Origin: Eubacteriales bacterium
GTDB lineage: Bacteria; Bacillota; Clostridia; Peptostreptococcales; Anaerovoracaceae
Assembly: GCA_029009055.1 (NCBI GenBank)
Contig: JAQXJR010000043.1
Location: 19,450-83,449 of the forward strand
Length of the DNA: 64,000 bases
Reading direction: 5' to 3'
A program made the translations under genes and the position numbers. This document shows positions 29,798 through 39,625 of this stretch, in pieces; within the stretch, counting starts at the first letter, position 1; every line of letters starts with the position of its first letter. The notes beneath the pieces were generated by a model. It worked only from the letters and a program-made list of their open reading frames with translations, was not told where the DNA came from and searched no databases.

Positions 29798-32105
29798 TCT
29801 CATTAAGAATAATTATAAGAAAATCATTGCTGGAGCTCTGGCTGTTGCTATGGTCGGTGGATCGGCAGCTGTATATACAGCTAGAAGCACATCTTACGCG
29901 GATGAAGATAACGGTACTCAGAAGGAATTCGAGCAGGCGGCGAATAATCTGATAAACAGCGCCAACTCCTCGGACGACGAGCTTTCTAAGGAAGAGACTA
30001 CATACGCTGTCCTGAACGCGGATGGTTCGACTAAGAAGGTCTACGTTAATGAATGGCTGAAGAACGGAACGGATGACGCGGTAATCGATGATTACACCAC
30101 ACTGAAGGATTTTAAGAACATATCCGGGGATGAGGAATACACTACGAGTGGGAATTCTGTCACCTGGCACGCTAATGGTAAGGATATTAAGTATCAGGCG
30201 TCTTACACGGGAAAGCTTCCTGTGACTGTTAAAGTCACATATTATCTGAACGGTAAGAAGACAGACCCGGATAAGATGGCTGGGAAGAGCGGTGATGTGG
30301 AGATCCATTTCAGCTATGATGTGAATGAGTCCAGGACTGTATTGAGTTCCGGCTCTTCATATAACTTAAAGCAGCCTTATGCGGTAGTCAGCGGACTTAT
30401 GCTGGATACGAATGACTTCTCAGACGTATCTATAAATTCAGGGAAAATCGTAGAACAGGGTAATAATGACTTCGTCGTAGGTCTGGCTTTCCCAGAGATG
30501 AATGAGAACCTCGACATATCTAAGTCCAGCGTGGACATTCCCGATGAGGTAGTCGTAAGGGCTCAGACATCTGATTTTCATATAGACGGGACATATAGTG
30601 TGGCCATGACAGGGCTTTTCAGTGACATAGACACATCATCAGCTGACAGTGTTAAAGCTAAGATGAATGAGCTTGAAAACGGATTAGATGAGCTGTCTAA
30701 GGCTTCTGAGAAGTTAGTTAAGGGCTCTGATGAACTGGCTGACGGAGCCGCTAAGCTGGCTAAGGGTTCTAAGAAGCTTTACGCCGGAACGGATGAGGCT
30801 TTCGGCCAGGTCGATAAAATTAATAAAGAATTCCAGACACTGGCGCCTAACCTGATTAAAACGGCTCAGGGTGTAGATAAGCTGGAGAAGCAGCTTAATG
30901 ACGGTCTCACACAGCTTAACGACGGCGCCTCTCAGCTCAGCACGGGCCTTAAGCAGCTCAGCGCCAACAGTAAGGCTATAAACGATGGATCAGACCAGAT
31001 AGAGACAGCTATATTTAAGTCCGCTTCAGATCAGCTGCAGAAAGCTACAGGTATTAATAACATATCACTCGACAGATCTAATTATAAGCAGGTCATAGAA
31101 GGAATCCCGTCTGCTGCCGTAAAACAGGCTGTAGAGACTATAAGAGCTCAGATAAAGCAGGCTGCGCCTGATTCTACAGAATCTGATCAGAATCTGATCA
31201 TGTCTATGGCTTATATGATGAACCCGACTAGTATGAAGGAAATCACAGCTGATATCCAGAAGGCCAGTAAGGAAGCTCAGGAGGCGGCTTTCGTAGGGAA
31301 CGCCGCAGCAAACGCTGAATATCAGAAGGCTGCTGTGGCGATCATTAAGGCTAAGGGAGGAACTCCTGATGAGAACACTATTATTGCTTACTGCACAGCT
31401 ATGGCTGTAGCGGGCAGCACAGATTCGACGGTGTTCGGATCCGATCAGGTAAAGGCTAAGGTAAAAGAACTCCTTAATGCGGCGGAAGACGCTAAGGTGG
31501 CTCAGCAGAACACAGCTGCTAACGTTCAGGCTTTAGGAGCTTTAGCTGTACAGCTTAAACAGCTTGAGACAGGTAAGACCGCTGAACAGACTTCCGCGGA
31601 ACTTCAGGCAGTAGAGAAGCAGCTCGACAGTGTCGTTACATATGTTAATGGAGTAAAGACATATACAGCAGGTGTAGATTCCGCTTATAAGGGGAGCACA
31701 CAGCTCCTGTCAGGGATCCAGGACGCTACGAAGAAAGTCGATAACGGTCTCGGTAAGTTCAATACATATTACAACAAATTCAAGAAATATATCCCTCAGA
31801 TCCCTGGGTATGCCAATAAGTTCGATAAGGGCATGAAGCAGATAAACGACGGAGCAGAGCAGGTATCAGATGGTTCCGCTAAACTTTCTAAGGGAGCGGA
31901 TAAGCTGGCTGAAGGTATGAGTAAGTTCGATAAAGATGGAATACAGAAGCTGGTCAACTCCCTCGACACTAAGGACCTGGAGAAGGTATCCAACAGGTTC
32001 AGAGCTCTGGCTGACGCGTCTAAGGATCCTGTATTCGTCGGAGGTAAGCTCAGCAGCATGCCTGGTAGCAGTAAGATCGTATTCAAGACAGCTGAGATAA
32101 AATAA
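29784..32105 (+). CDS. Secreted Leu-x-x-Gly heptad-repeat (YhgE/Pip-like) protein
   Basis: Signal peptide, then heptads such as LVKGSDELADGAAKLAKGSKKLYAGTDEA, QLNDGASQLSTGLKQLSANSKAINDGS, INDGAEQVSDGSAKLSKGADKLAEGM; overlaps the MMPL gene end. Confidence 0.85.
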   Translation: MKMNNLIKNNYKKIIAGALAVAMVGGSAAVYTARSTSYADEDNGTQKEFEQAANNLINSANSSDDELSKEETTYAVLNADGSTKKVYVNEWLKNGTDDAVIDDYTTLKDFKNISGDEEYTTSGNSVTWHANGKDIKYQASYTGKLPVTVKVTYYLNGKKTDPDKMAGKSGDVEIHFSYDVNESRTVLSSGSSYNLKQPYAVVSGLMLDTNDFSDVSINSGKIVEQGNNDFVVGLAFPEMNENLDISKSSVDIPDEVVVRAQTSDFHIDGTYSVAMTGLFSDIDTSSADSVKAKMNELENGLDELSKASEKLVKGSDELADGAAKLAKGSKKLYAGTDEAFGQVDKINKEFQTLAPNLIKTAQGVDKLEKQLNDGLTQLNDGASQLSTGLKQLSANSKAINDGSDQIETAIFKSASDQLQKATGINNISLDRSNYKQVIEGIPSAAVKQAVETIRAQIKQAAPDSTESDQNLIMSMAYMMNPTSMKEITADIQKASKEAQEAAFVGNAAANAEYQKAAVAIIKAKGGTPDENTIIAYCTAMAVAGSTDSTVFGSDQVKAKVKELLNAAEDAKVAQQNTAANVQALGALAVQLKQLETGKTAEQTSAELQAVEKQLDSVVTYVNGVKTYTAGVDSAYKGSTQLLSGIQDATKKVDNGLGKFNTYYNKFKKYIPQIPGYANKFDKGMKQINDGAEQVSDGSAKLSKGADKLAEGMSKFDKDGIQKLVNSLDTKDLEKVSNRFRALADASKDPVFVGGKLSSMPGSSKIVFKTAEIK

Positions 32106-32199
32106 GCTGCGGGGAAATTAGCTCAATTTCCCACTGATGGAGAAGTGAGCGAATAAAAAACATTTTTCCAAATAAATGAGCAAACAAAAAAACATTTTT

Positions 32200-32233
32200 G
32201 TGGAGCCGGCGGTTTGCCCGGCTCCGTTTTTTT
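32200..32233 (+). terminator. Intrinsic terminator after the MMPL/heptad-repeat operon
   Basis: GGAGCCGG-cggtttgc-CCGGCTCC-GTTTTTTT. Confidence 0.85.
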
Positions 32234-32488
32234 ACGCGAAAAAATGCCGGTAATGGCTCAGAGAGGCGGGAAGAAGACTGTTTGCTAAGGGATAGATAAT
32301 GAATTCGAGAAAAATTCAGAAAATGAGCTTTGTTTTAGAATATATATAAATATTCAGAATTTTAGGACACAACTCAACAAATGTTTAAGTGCACAAAATT
32401 ATACAAAAAAATTAGTGGATTTATATTAAAAAACACTTGTAATATGAAAAACAATGTATTAGAATCGTAGCTGTAGCGTGAAGGAATT

Positions 32489-33100
32489 GTGAAACCAATG
32501 GAGGGAATCGTGAAGGCAGAGAAATATCTGGACAGGACACTTGCTAAGTATGCTCAGATGTACGACATTTTCGAGTCTTACGATTTCGCCGGAAAAACAT
32601 TTCCGGCTTATGCTTATTTCTCCCAGCACGGAGAGAAATATGTGCTTTCTAAGAAGGCGCAGCTATGGCAGGTGAATGGTTTCGAGCATGTGCTCTTCGT
32701 TATGAAAGACAGGCTGACATCTGAAGATGTTAAGTGGTCCAGGGATCTTATGGCAGACCATATGGCTCCTATTCTGGTATGTAAGGGGAATAAATATCCG
32801 GAGAAGGACCACATGGTATCTAATCTGACGGTCGTCTTTATTTCAGATAAGACACCTGACGAGGAGACCAGGAAACAGATTAAGAGCTTCAGCTACGATA
32901 AAGGGTATCTGTTCTCTTTCAGGGGACATGTAGACGGCAGAATAGTCTGCTGCGACATGGAAGCTGAGGACGTATATACGAACCGCGCCGGTAAGCAGCT
33001 TAAGAAGTCCTTCTTAAGTACTTTCAGCGAGGTGGAGAAGAATCTTAAGGGGTATTCAGATATAAAGGCTGAAATTTATCATACGGGGACAGATGTTTAA
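32489..33100 (+). CDS. Hypothetical protein (203 aa)
   Basis: Continuous ORF with genome-typical codon usage (GGT AAG, TAT AAG); family not recognised; start uncertain (GTG 32489 or ATG 32498). Confidence 0.65.
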   Translation: MKPMEGIVKAEKYLDRTLAKYAQMYDIFESYDFAGKTFPAYAYFSQHGEKYVLSKKAQLWQVNGFEHVLFVMKDRLTSEDVKWSRDLMADHMAPILVCKGNKYPEKDHMVSNLTVVFISDKTPDEETRKQIKSFSYDKGYLFSFRGHVDGRIVCCDMEAEDVYTNRAGKQLKKSFLSTFSEVEKNLKGYSDIKAEIYHTGTDV

Positions 33101-33219
33101 GGCGTCGGCGGAGAGTTCTCACGGGGGAGAGTTCTTCGCGGGACGCGGATCCATAAGATAATAATAATTGAGAGATTATTTATTATATATTTATTATCAT
33201 CTATTAAGGAGGAATTATT

Positions 33220-34998
33220 ATGAACGCAGCATTATTACTTATACTTGCAGCCGCGGCGCTCATCTGCGGTTACATGTTTTATGGTAAGTGGCTGGAGAAG
33301 ACATGGGGGATCGATCCTGACAGACCGACTCCTGCGCACGAATTAGAGGACGGAGTTGACTACGTTCCTGCTAAGACGCCAGTACTTATGGGACACCACT
33401 TCTCATCCATCGCCGGAGCCGGCCCTATAAACGGACCTATTCAGGCAGCCGTATTCGGATGGGTTCCTGTAGTTCTTTGGGTACTGGTAGGAGGAATCTT
33501 CTTCGGAGCTGTCCATGATTTCGGAGCTTTATTCGCGTCAGTCCGTCACAGAGGACAGTCCATCGGAGTCGTAATCGAAGATACTATGGGTAAGGGAGCT
33601 AAGCGTCTCTTCATCTTCTTCGCTTATCTGACTCTGCTTCTGGTAGTAGCCGCATTCAGCTCTATCGTAGCCAGCACATTCGGAAATACTAACGCGGCAG
33701 GCGCTCCTATTACAGGAAAAGCACTCGCTGCGAACGAGACCACAGCTATGATCTCACTTCTGTTCATCGTCCTGGCTATCATATTCGGTATCCTGGTTTA
33801 CAGAAAGAACACACCGCTGAGCGTAGGTACAGCTATCGGTATCGTAGGTATCTGCGTAATCGTAGCTCTCGGACTTAACTGGCATCCACTTTCATTCTCA
33901 TATAACGTATGGATGGTAGTTATCGGAGCATATATCCTTATCGCGTCCGTTACTCCTGTATGGATCCTGCTTCAGCCTAGAGATTATCTGAGCTCATTCC
34001 TGCTCTACTTCATGATGGGCGTAGCTGCCGTAGGTATCATTGGTTCAGCCATCATGGGTAAGGGAGCTATAAACATGCCTGCTTTCAACGGCTGGAGCCA
34101 CCCTACATCTAACGGACTGTTCACGACAGGAACTATTTTCCCTGCTTTGTTCATCACTATTGCCTGCGGAGCTATTTCCGGATTCCATTCACTGGTATCT
34201 TCCGGAACTACAGCTAAGCAGATAGATAATGAGTCTAACGCTCGTCCTATCGGTTACGGAGCTATGCTTATTGAGTCTCTGCTCGCTGTTATCTCCGTAT
34301 GCGCTATCTCATTCGTTTGGAAGGAAGCTAACGCCGGAGCCATCGCTTCACCTACAGCTGTATTCGCTCTCGGTATTTCTGAGATGGTAGGAACATTTGT
34401 TCCTTCAGCTCATGTAGTTAACGTAACATACAGTATGCTGGTACTGGCAGTATCCGTATTCTGCCTGACATCACTCGACACATCTACGAGACTGGCTCGT
34501 TACATGTTCCAGGAATTCTGGCTCGAGGGTGATGAGACACCTGAAACAGTTACAGGATTTAAGAAGGTACTCGTTAATCCAGTAGTAGCTACACTTATCA
34601 CAGTTGTCATCGGTGTTTCCCTCGGACTCACAGGATACACTAAGATCTGGCCTCTGTTCGGAGCTTCCAACCAGCTGCTCGCGGCTATCGGACTCCTGGC
34701 AGTATGCACATGGCTCGGTAAGATCGGCAGAAATAATAAGATGTTCTACATCCCTATGGTATTCATGCTCGTAGTAACACTTACATCACTGTCACAGACC
34801 ATCATCGCTAAGGCTAAGGCTCTCGGACTCCCATCCGAACAGCTCGCTGCTCTGGGAACAGATAAGGTCACGATCACTATGCAGCTGGTACTCGCTGTAC
34901 TGCTCGTAGTATGCGCTGTACTCCTGGCAATCACAGCATTTAAGACTCTCGTTAAACAGCACGCCGAGAAGAAAGCCGGCGCTGCTCAGGAAGCTTAA
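33220..34998 (+). CDS. cstA: Carbon starvation CstA family protein
   Basis: GHHFSSIAGAGPINGPIQAAVFGWVPVVLWVLVGGIFFGAVHDFGALFASVRHRGQSIG; multi-TM. Confidence 0.93.
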   Translation: MNAALLLILAAAALICGYMFYGKWLEKTWGIDPDRPTPAHELEDGVDYVPAKTPVLMGHHFSSIAGAGPINGPIQAAVFGWVPVVLWVLVGGIFFGAVHDFGALFASVRHRGQSIGVVIEDTMGKGAKRLFIFFAYLTLLLVVAAFSSIVASTFGNTNAAGAPITGKALAANETTAMISLLFIVLAIIFGILVYRKNTPLSVGTAIGIVGICVIVALGLNWHPLSFSYNVWMVVIGAYILIASVTPVWILLQPRDYLSSFLLYFMMGVAAVGIIGSAIMGKGAINMPAFNGWSHPTSNGLFTTGTIFPALFITIACGAISGFHSLVSSGTTAKQIDNESNARPIGYGAMLIESLLAVISVCAISFVWKEANAGAIASPTAVFALGISEMVGTFVPSAHVVNVTYSMLVLAVSVFCLTSLDTSTRLARYMFQEFWLEGDETPETVTGFKKVLVNPVVATLITVVIGVSLGLTGYTKIWPLFGASNQLLAAIGLLAVCTWLGKIGRNNKMFYIPMVFMLVVTLTSLSQTIIAKAKALGLPSEQLAALGTDKVTITMQLVLAVLLVVCAVLLAITAFKTLVKQHAEKKAGAAQEA

Positions 34999-35190
34999 AT
35001 CTATAAGCAGCATAGAAGTCTGATTTATAATCTATAAGATTTCAGAAGGCCTGCTCCTGCCGTTATTCCTGGATCTGGAAATCCGGGAGCGGCAGGGCGG
35101 GTCTTTTTATATTTTCTCATTGAAGGGAGGGCTAAATGCCGTTATAATGGGAAAAGTACTAGTGTTTTCAATAGTTAAGGAGAATCCAGG

Positions 35191-36354
35191 ATGTATAAAT
35201 ATAAATGTCTGAACGCTATTTCCAGCGCCATAAATACGGTATTTGACGATCAGTATGAACCGACAGAGGACATGGACCAGGCTGATGCCATAATCGTTAG
35301 AAGCGCTAAGATGCATGACTTCGAGTTTTCTGACGACCTTCTGGCTATAGCCAGAGCCGGAGTCGGCGTTAATAACATTCCTCTCGAGAGGTGCGCTGAG
35401 CAGGGTATCGTAGTATTCAACGCTCCGGGAGCTAACGCTAATGGCGTTAAAGAGCTGGTAATAGCTTCTCTCATAAATGGAGCTAGGAATATTCCTGACG
35501 CTATCAGGTGGGTGAAGGATAACGCTGATGATCCTGACCTGGCTAAGGATGTCGAGAAAGGTAAGAAGAAATACGTAGGAACAGAGATTAAGGGTAAATC
35601 ACTGGGCGTCATCGGTTTAGGCGCTATAGGCGGCATGGTAGCTAACGCTGCTGATGTGCTGGGCATGAACGTTTACGGTGTAGACCCATTCCTGTCCGTA
35701 AGAAATGCTCTGTCCCTTTCCAGGAACGTAAGAGTGCTCAGGTCCAGAGACGAGCTTTACGGGGTCTCAGATTTCATCACTGTTCATCTTCACCTGACAG
35801 ATGAGACCAGAGGCATGATAGATAAGGACGCGTTCGAATCCATGAACGACGGTGTCATTCTGCTTAACTTCTCCAGAGGCGAGGTAGTGGACGAACAGGC
35901 TCTGGCTGACGCGCTTGAGTCAGGTAAGGTCAGAAAGTATGTTACTGACTTCGCCGACCCTGAAATCATGAAGCTTCCTAACGTAATAGCTACTCCGCAT
36001 CTGGGAGCTTCTACGACAGAGGCTGAAGTAAACTGCGCTATAATGGCGGCTGAGGAGCTCAGAGATTACCTGGAGAACGGAAACATCACGAATTCTGTTA
36101 ATTTCCCTGCCTGCAACGCCGGCGTCTGCAGATCTAAGGGCAGGATCACTGTGGCTCATAAGAACACTCCGGCTATGCTTAATAAGTTCACTAAGGTATT
36201 CTCAGACGAGAACATAAACATAGCCAACATGACTAACCAGACCCGCGGCGACTACGCTTACTGCATATTCGACATAGACTCAGAAACAACAGATCTTCTC
36301 ATAGACGACCTGAAGGCTATAGATGGAGTCATCAGAGTCCGCAAAATAAAATAA
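35191..36354 (+). CDS. serA: Phosphoglycerate dehydrogenase with C-terminal ACT domain
   Basis: ARAGVGVNNIPLERCAEQGIVVFNAPGANANGVKELV, GLGAIGGMVANAA, NFSRGEVVDEQAL, TPHLGASTTEAE, ACT region at C-terminus. Confidence 0.9.
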   Translation: MYKYKCLNAISSAINTVFDDQYEPTEDMDQADAIIVRSAKMHDFEFSDDLLAIARAGVGVNNIPLERCAEQGIVVFNAPGANANGVKELVIASLINGARNIPDAIRWVKDNADDPDLAKDVEKGKKKYVGTEIKGKSLGVIGLGAIGGMVANAADVLGMNVYGVDPFLSVRNALSLSRNVRVLRSRDELYGVSDFITVHLHLTDETRGMIDKDAFESMNDGVILLNFSRGEVVDEQALADALESGKVRKYVTDFADPEIMKLPNVIATPHLGASTTEAEVNCAIMAAEELRDYLENGNITNSVNFPACNAGVCRSKGRITVAHKNTPAMLNKFTKVFSDENINIANMTNQTRGDYAYCIFDIDSETTDLLIDDLKAIDGVIRVRKIK

Positions 36355-36603
36355 CCGGATATATCTTTATAAGAGGATCATAAAAGAGCTGAATTTTTCG
36401 GAATTTAGCTCTTTTTTGTGAAAAAGTCGAAAAATGTTTATAAAGATAAACGATTTATCTTAAGAAATATAAAGTACTCTGAAATTGCCTTAAGTAACCC
36501 TATTTTATATAGACAGTGTAGTACGCGTGTGGTACAACAGATAGGTAATATAGTGTAAGTTTCTATCTGATATGATCAGACTAAGTAAGAGAGGAGAGAC
36601 ATA

Positions 36604-38139
36604 TTGGATATTCTATCGAATATTAAATACTCTGCGCAGCATTTTGGCTCGGCTACAGCCTTTCATTCCAGGTCCGGAAATATATCATACCGGGAGCTTT
36701 GGAGGCAGTCGGACGCTATAGCGAGCTTCTTGGACACGGAGCTCGGGGATGACAGGTCCCCGGTCGTCGTTTTCGGTCATAAGGATCCCCTGATGCTTGT
36801 CTGCTTTCTCGGATGCGTTAAGTCAGGCAGAGCCTACTGCCCTGTAGATACCAGCATGCCGGCTGACAGGATCAGCGATATAGCCGAAGCGGCAGGAAAC
36901 GGCGTTCTCTTCGCCACGGAAGATTTCGATGAGTCCATGGCTCCAGATGGTGTCAGGGTCCTGTCCAGCGAAGAAATAAAGAGCATAACCAGTCTCGGCG
37001 GCACTGTCTCAGAAGATAAGTGGAATAAGCCAGAGGATATTTTCTACATCATATTCACTTCCGGGAGCACGGGCAAGCCTAAGGGTGTCCAGATCTCGAC
37101 GGCGAACTTGAACGCTTATGTGGAGTGGGCGGTGAAGCTGGGCGATTTCAAGCATCCGGCTGATAGGCCTGTCTACCTGGATCAGGCTCCCTTCTCGTTC
37201 GACCTGTCCGTCATGGACCTCTACACGTGCCTGGCCAGGGGCGGTGAGCTTTGGTCTGTGGATAAGAAGCTGACCAAGGATATTCCTGCTTTAGTTTCAT
37301 ATATAGCAAAGGGAAATATAGATTATTTTGTTTCCACGCCTTCGTTTGCGGATGTCTGCCTGGGAGACCCGGCTTTCAACGGGGATAATCTAAAGAGCCT
37401 GGATGCCTTCCTATTCTGTGGCGAGACTTTAACGAAGAAAACGACTGAAAGGCTCATGGAGAGGTTCCCGGATGCTCAGGTCATCAATACATACGGACCG
37501 ACTGAAACGACAGTCTGCATCAGTTCTGTCGTCATAGATAATGAGATGTTGGCTGATGACAGGTCTCTTCCGATCGGTATAGCTAAACCGGGAACGGAAG
37601 TCCTTATAATTGGCGATGACGGGGATGAGCTGGAAGCCGGGAAGGCGGGAGAACTCGTCATAACCGGAGACACCGTGAGTCCGGGATATTATCAGGATCC
37701 TGCGAAGACTAAGGATGTTTTCTTTGCTATAAAGAGAGGAGAGAAGACTGTAAGAGCTTACAGGACCGGCGACTCGGGATATAAGGACGAGACCGGCATG
37801 CTCTATTACGAGGGCAGGATAGACCAGCAGATAAAGCTGAACGGATACAGGATAGAGCTCGGCGACATAGAGCAGAACATACTCTTAATAGACGGCGTAG
37901 AGAAGGCGGCTGTCGTGCCTAACTACCAGGACGGTAAAGTGAAGAACCTGGCGGCTTTCATCGTGAAGGCTGCAGGCAGCGGTATACCTGACGGATACGA
38001 AGGCAGGAAATACGTTAGGAAGAGCCTGGCGGGGCTGCTGCCGAAATACATGGTGCCTAAGGTCGTGAATTTCATAGATGTCATGCCGCTTACCGGTAAC
38101 GGGAAGATAGACAGAGGCCAGCTGAGGAAGATGATATGA
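36604..38139 (+). CDS. dltA: D-alanine--poly(phosphoribitol) ligase (DltA)
   Basis: Adenylation domain: IIFTSGSTGKPKGVQIS, NTYGPTETTV, YRTGDSGY, GRIDQQIKLNGYRIELGDIE; TTG start with GAGAGGAGAG upstream; dlt operon context. Confidence 0.93.
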   Translation: MDILSNIKYSAQHFGSATAFHSRSGNISYRELWRQSDAIASFLDTELGDDRSPVVVFGHKDPLMLVCFLGCVKSGRAYCPVDTSMPADRISDIAEAAGNGVLFATEDFDESMAPDGVRVLSSEEIKSITSLGGTVSEDKWNKPEDIFYIIFTSGSTGKPKGVQISTANLNAYVEWAVKLGDFKHPADRPVYLDQAPFSFDLSVMDLYTCLARGGELWSVDKKLTKDIPALVSYIAKGNIDYFVSTPSFADVCLGDPAFNGDNLKSLDAFLFCGETLTKKTTERLMERFPDAQVINTYGPTETTVCISSVVIDNEMLADDRSLPIGIAKPGTEVLIIGDDGDELEAGKAGELVITGDTVSPGYYQDPAKTKDVFFAIKRGEKTVRAYRTGDSGYKDETGMLYYEGRIDQQIKLNGYRIELGDIEQNILLIDGVEKAAVVPNYQDGKVKNLAAFIVKAAGSGIPDGYEGRKYVRKSLAGLLPKYMVPKVVNFIDVMPLTGNGKIDRGQLRKMI

Positions 38140-39323
38140 TGGCGCTTTTCTCAGATACCAGCTTCTTCGTACTGGCGGGAATACTGGCTGTGCCGGCTTT
38201 GATATTGGGTCTTAGGGAGAAGCCTATTAAATATTACGGCTTCGCGGTGACGCTCGTTTTCGTCTGGCTGTCCATGGGACATAATACGGCGGCGCTTTGC
38301 TGGTTGGCAGCCTTCTGTGTGGGGGAGTACGCCCTGATCCAGGCCTACCTGGCATTAAATAAGAAGTATCGCAGAAATAAATGGATATACTTCGCTGCCC
38401 TCGCTTTATCGATTTCGCCGCTCGTCACATATAAGATATTGAGCGCTGTGGGGAATTCTCATCATATCTGGGGCTTCCTCGGTATATCTTATCTGACGTT
38501 TAAGGCGGCGCAGATAGTCATAGAGATCTACGACCAGGTCATAACTGAAGTGAAGGCCTTCGATTTCTTCTATCTGATGCTGTTTTTCCCGGACATAACG
38601 TCGGGCCCGATAGACAGGAGCAGGAGGTTCAGCGAAGATATAAACAGGGTCATACATAAGTCGGAATACGCTGAGATGGCGGGAACGGGTCTGCACAGGA
38701 TCCTTATAGGCATGGTCTATAAAATGGTCTTGGGAACGGGTTTCTACCAGATAATGGCCACTCAGGGAGAACATCTGACGATAAAGTCTTTGCTGATATA
38801 CATATATTGCTATGGCTTCTACCTCTTCTTCGATTTCGCCGGCTACAGCCACATGGCGATTGGCATAAGCTACATATTCGGTGTAAAGACGCCGGAGAAC
38901 TTCGATAAGCCTTTCGTCAGCAAAGACATGAAGGAGTTCTGGGACCGCTGGCATATAACGCTGTCTCACTGGTTCAGGGATTTCATATTCTCCAGGGTGA
39001 CCATGAATATGATCCGCCATAGATGGACGAGAAATAAGCTGGTCATCGCGTCGACCGCTTTCATGGTGAATATGCTGGTCATGGGATTCTGGCACGGTCT
39101 GGAGCCGTATTACATAGCATACGGTCTCTACCACGGTGTCCTGCTGTCCCTGACAGAGATATACCAGAAGAAATCGAAGTTTTATAAGAAACATAAGAGG
39201 GATAAGTGGTTCCAGGTGATAGAGTGGTTCATAACATTCAACCTGGTTATGTTCGGCTTCTTCATCTTCTCCGGCAGGCTGCACCACCTGATCGTTACGG
39301 GGAAAATAGGAGTGATTTTCTAA
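38136..39323 (+). CDS. dltB: Teichoic acid D-alanyltransferase, MBOAT family (DltB)
   Basis: MBOAT protein; FFPDITSGPIDRSRRF, FWDRWHITLSHWFRDFIF, VMGFWHGLEPYYIAYGLYHG. Confidence 0.93.
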   Translation: MMALFSDTSFFVLAGILAVPALILGLREKPIKYYGFAVTLVFVWLSMGHNTAALCWLAAFCVGEYALIQAYLALNKKYRRNKWIYFAALALSISPLVTYKILSAVGNSHHIWGFLGISYLTFKAAQIVIEIYDQVITEVKAFDFFYLMLFFPDITSGPIDRSRRFSEDINRVIHKSEYAEMAGTGLHRILIGMVYKMVLGTGFYQIMATQGEHLTIKSLLIYIYCYGFYLFFDFAGYSHMAIGISYIFGVKTPENFDKPFVSKDMKEFWDRWHITLSHWFRDFIFSRVTMNMIRHRWTRNKLVIASTAFMVNMLVMGFWHGLEPYYIAYGLYHGVLLSLTEIYQKKSKFYKKHKRDKWFQVIEWFITFNLVMFGFFIFSGRLHHLIVTGKIGVIF

Positions 39324-39371
39324 AGTTGACCGCCGGATGTAAGGCATCCGGAAAATATAGGAGGAATTATT

Positions 39372-39608
39372 ATGGAAGATAAGATTTTTGACATGCTCGA
39401 GGATATATGCGGCGACCCTATAGTAAGGGAGAACCCTGACATAGATCTGCTGGGCGAGGAACTCATGGATTCTCTGGATTATGTAGAGCTGCTCATGAAC
39501 ATCCAGGACGAACTCGGTGTCGTGATAGCTCCGTCTGAAGTGACCAGGGAAGAAATGGCTACGCCGAATAAGATCATAGCTGTAGTGAAGGCCAGGATGA
39601 ATAAATAG
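39372..39608 (+). CDS. dltC: D-alanyl carrier protein (DltC)
   Basis: ~78-aa ACP-like protein, LLGEELMDSLDYVELLMNIQDELGVVIAPSEV; DSLD phosphopantetheine site. Confidence 0.92.
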   Translation: MEDKIFDMLEDICGDPIVRENPDIDLLGEELMDSLDYVELLMNIQDELGVVIAPSEVTREEMATPNKIIAVVKARMNK

Positions 39609-39625
39609 ATTTCAGGGCAGAAGTA

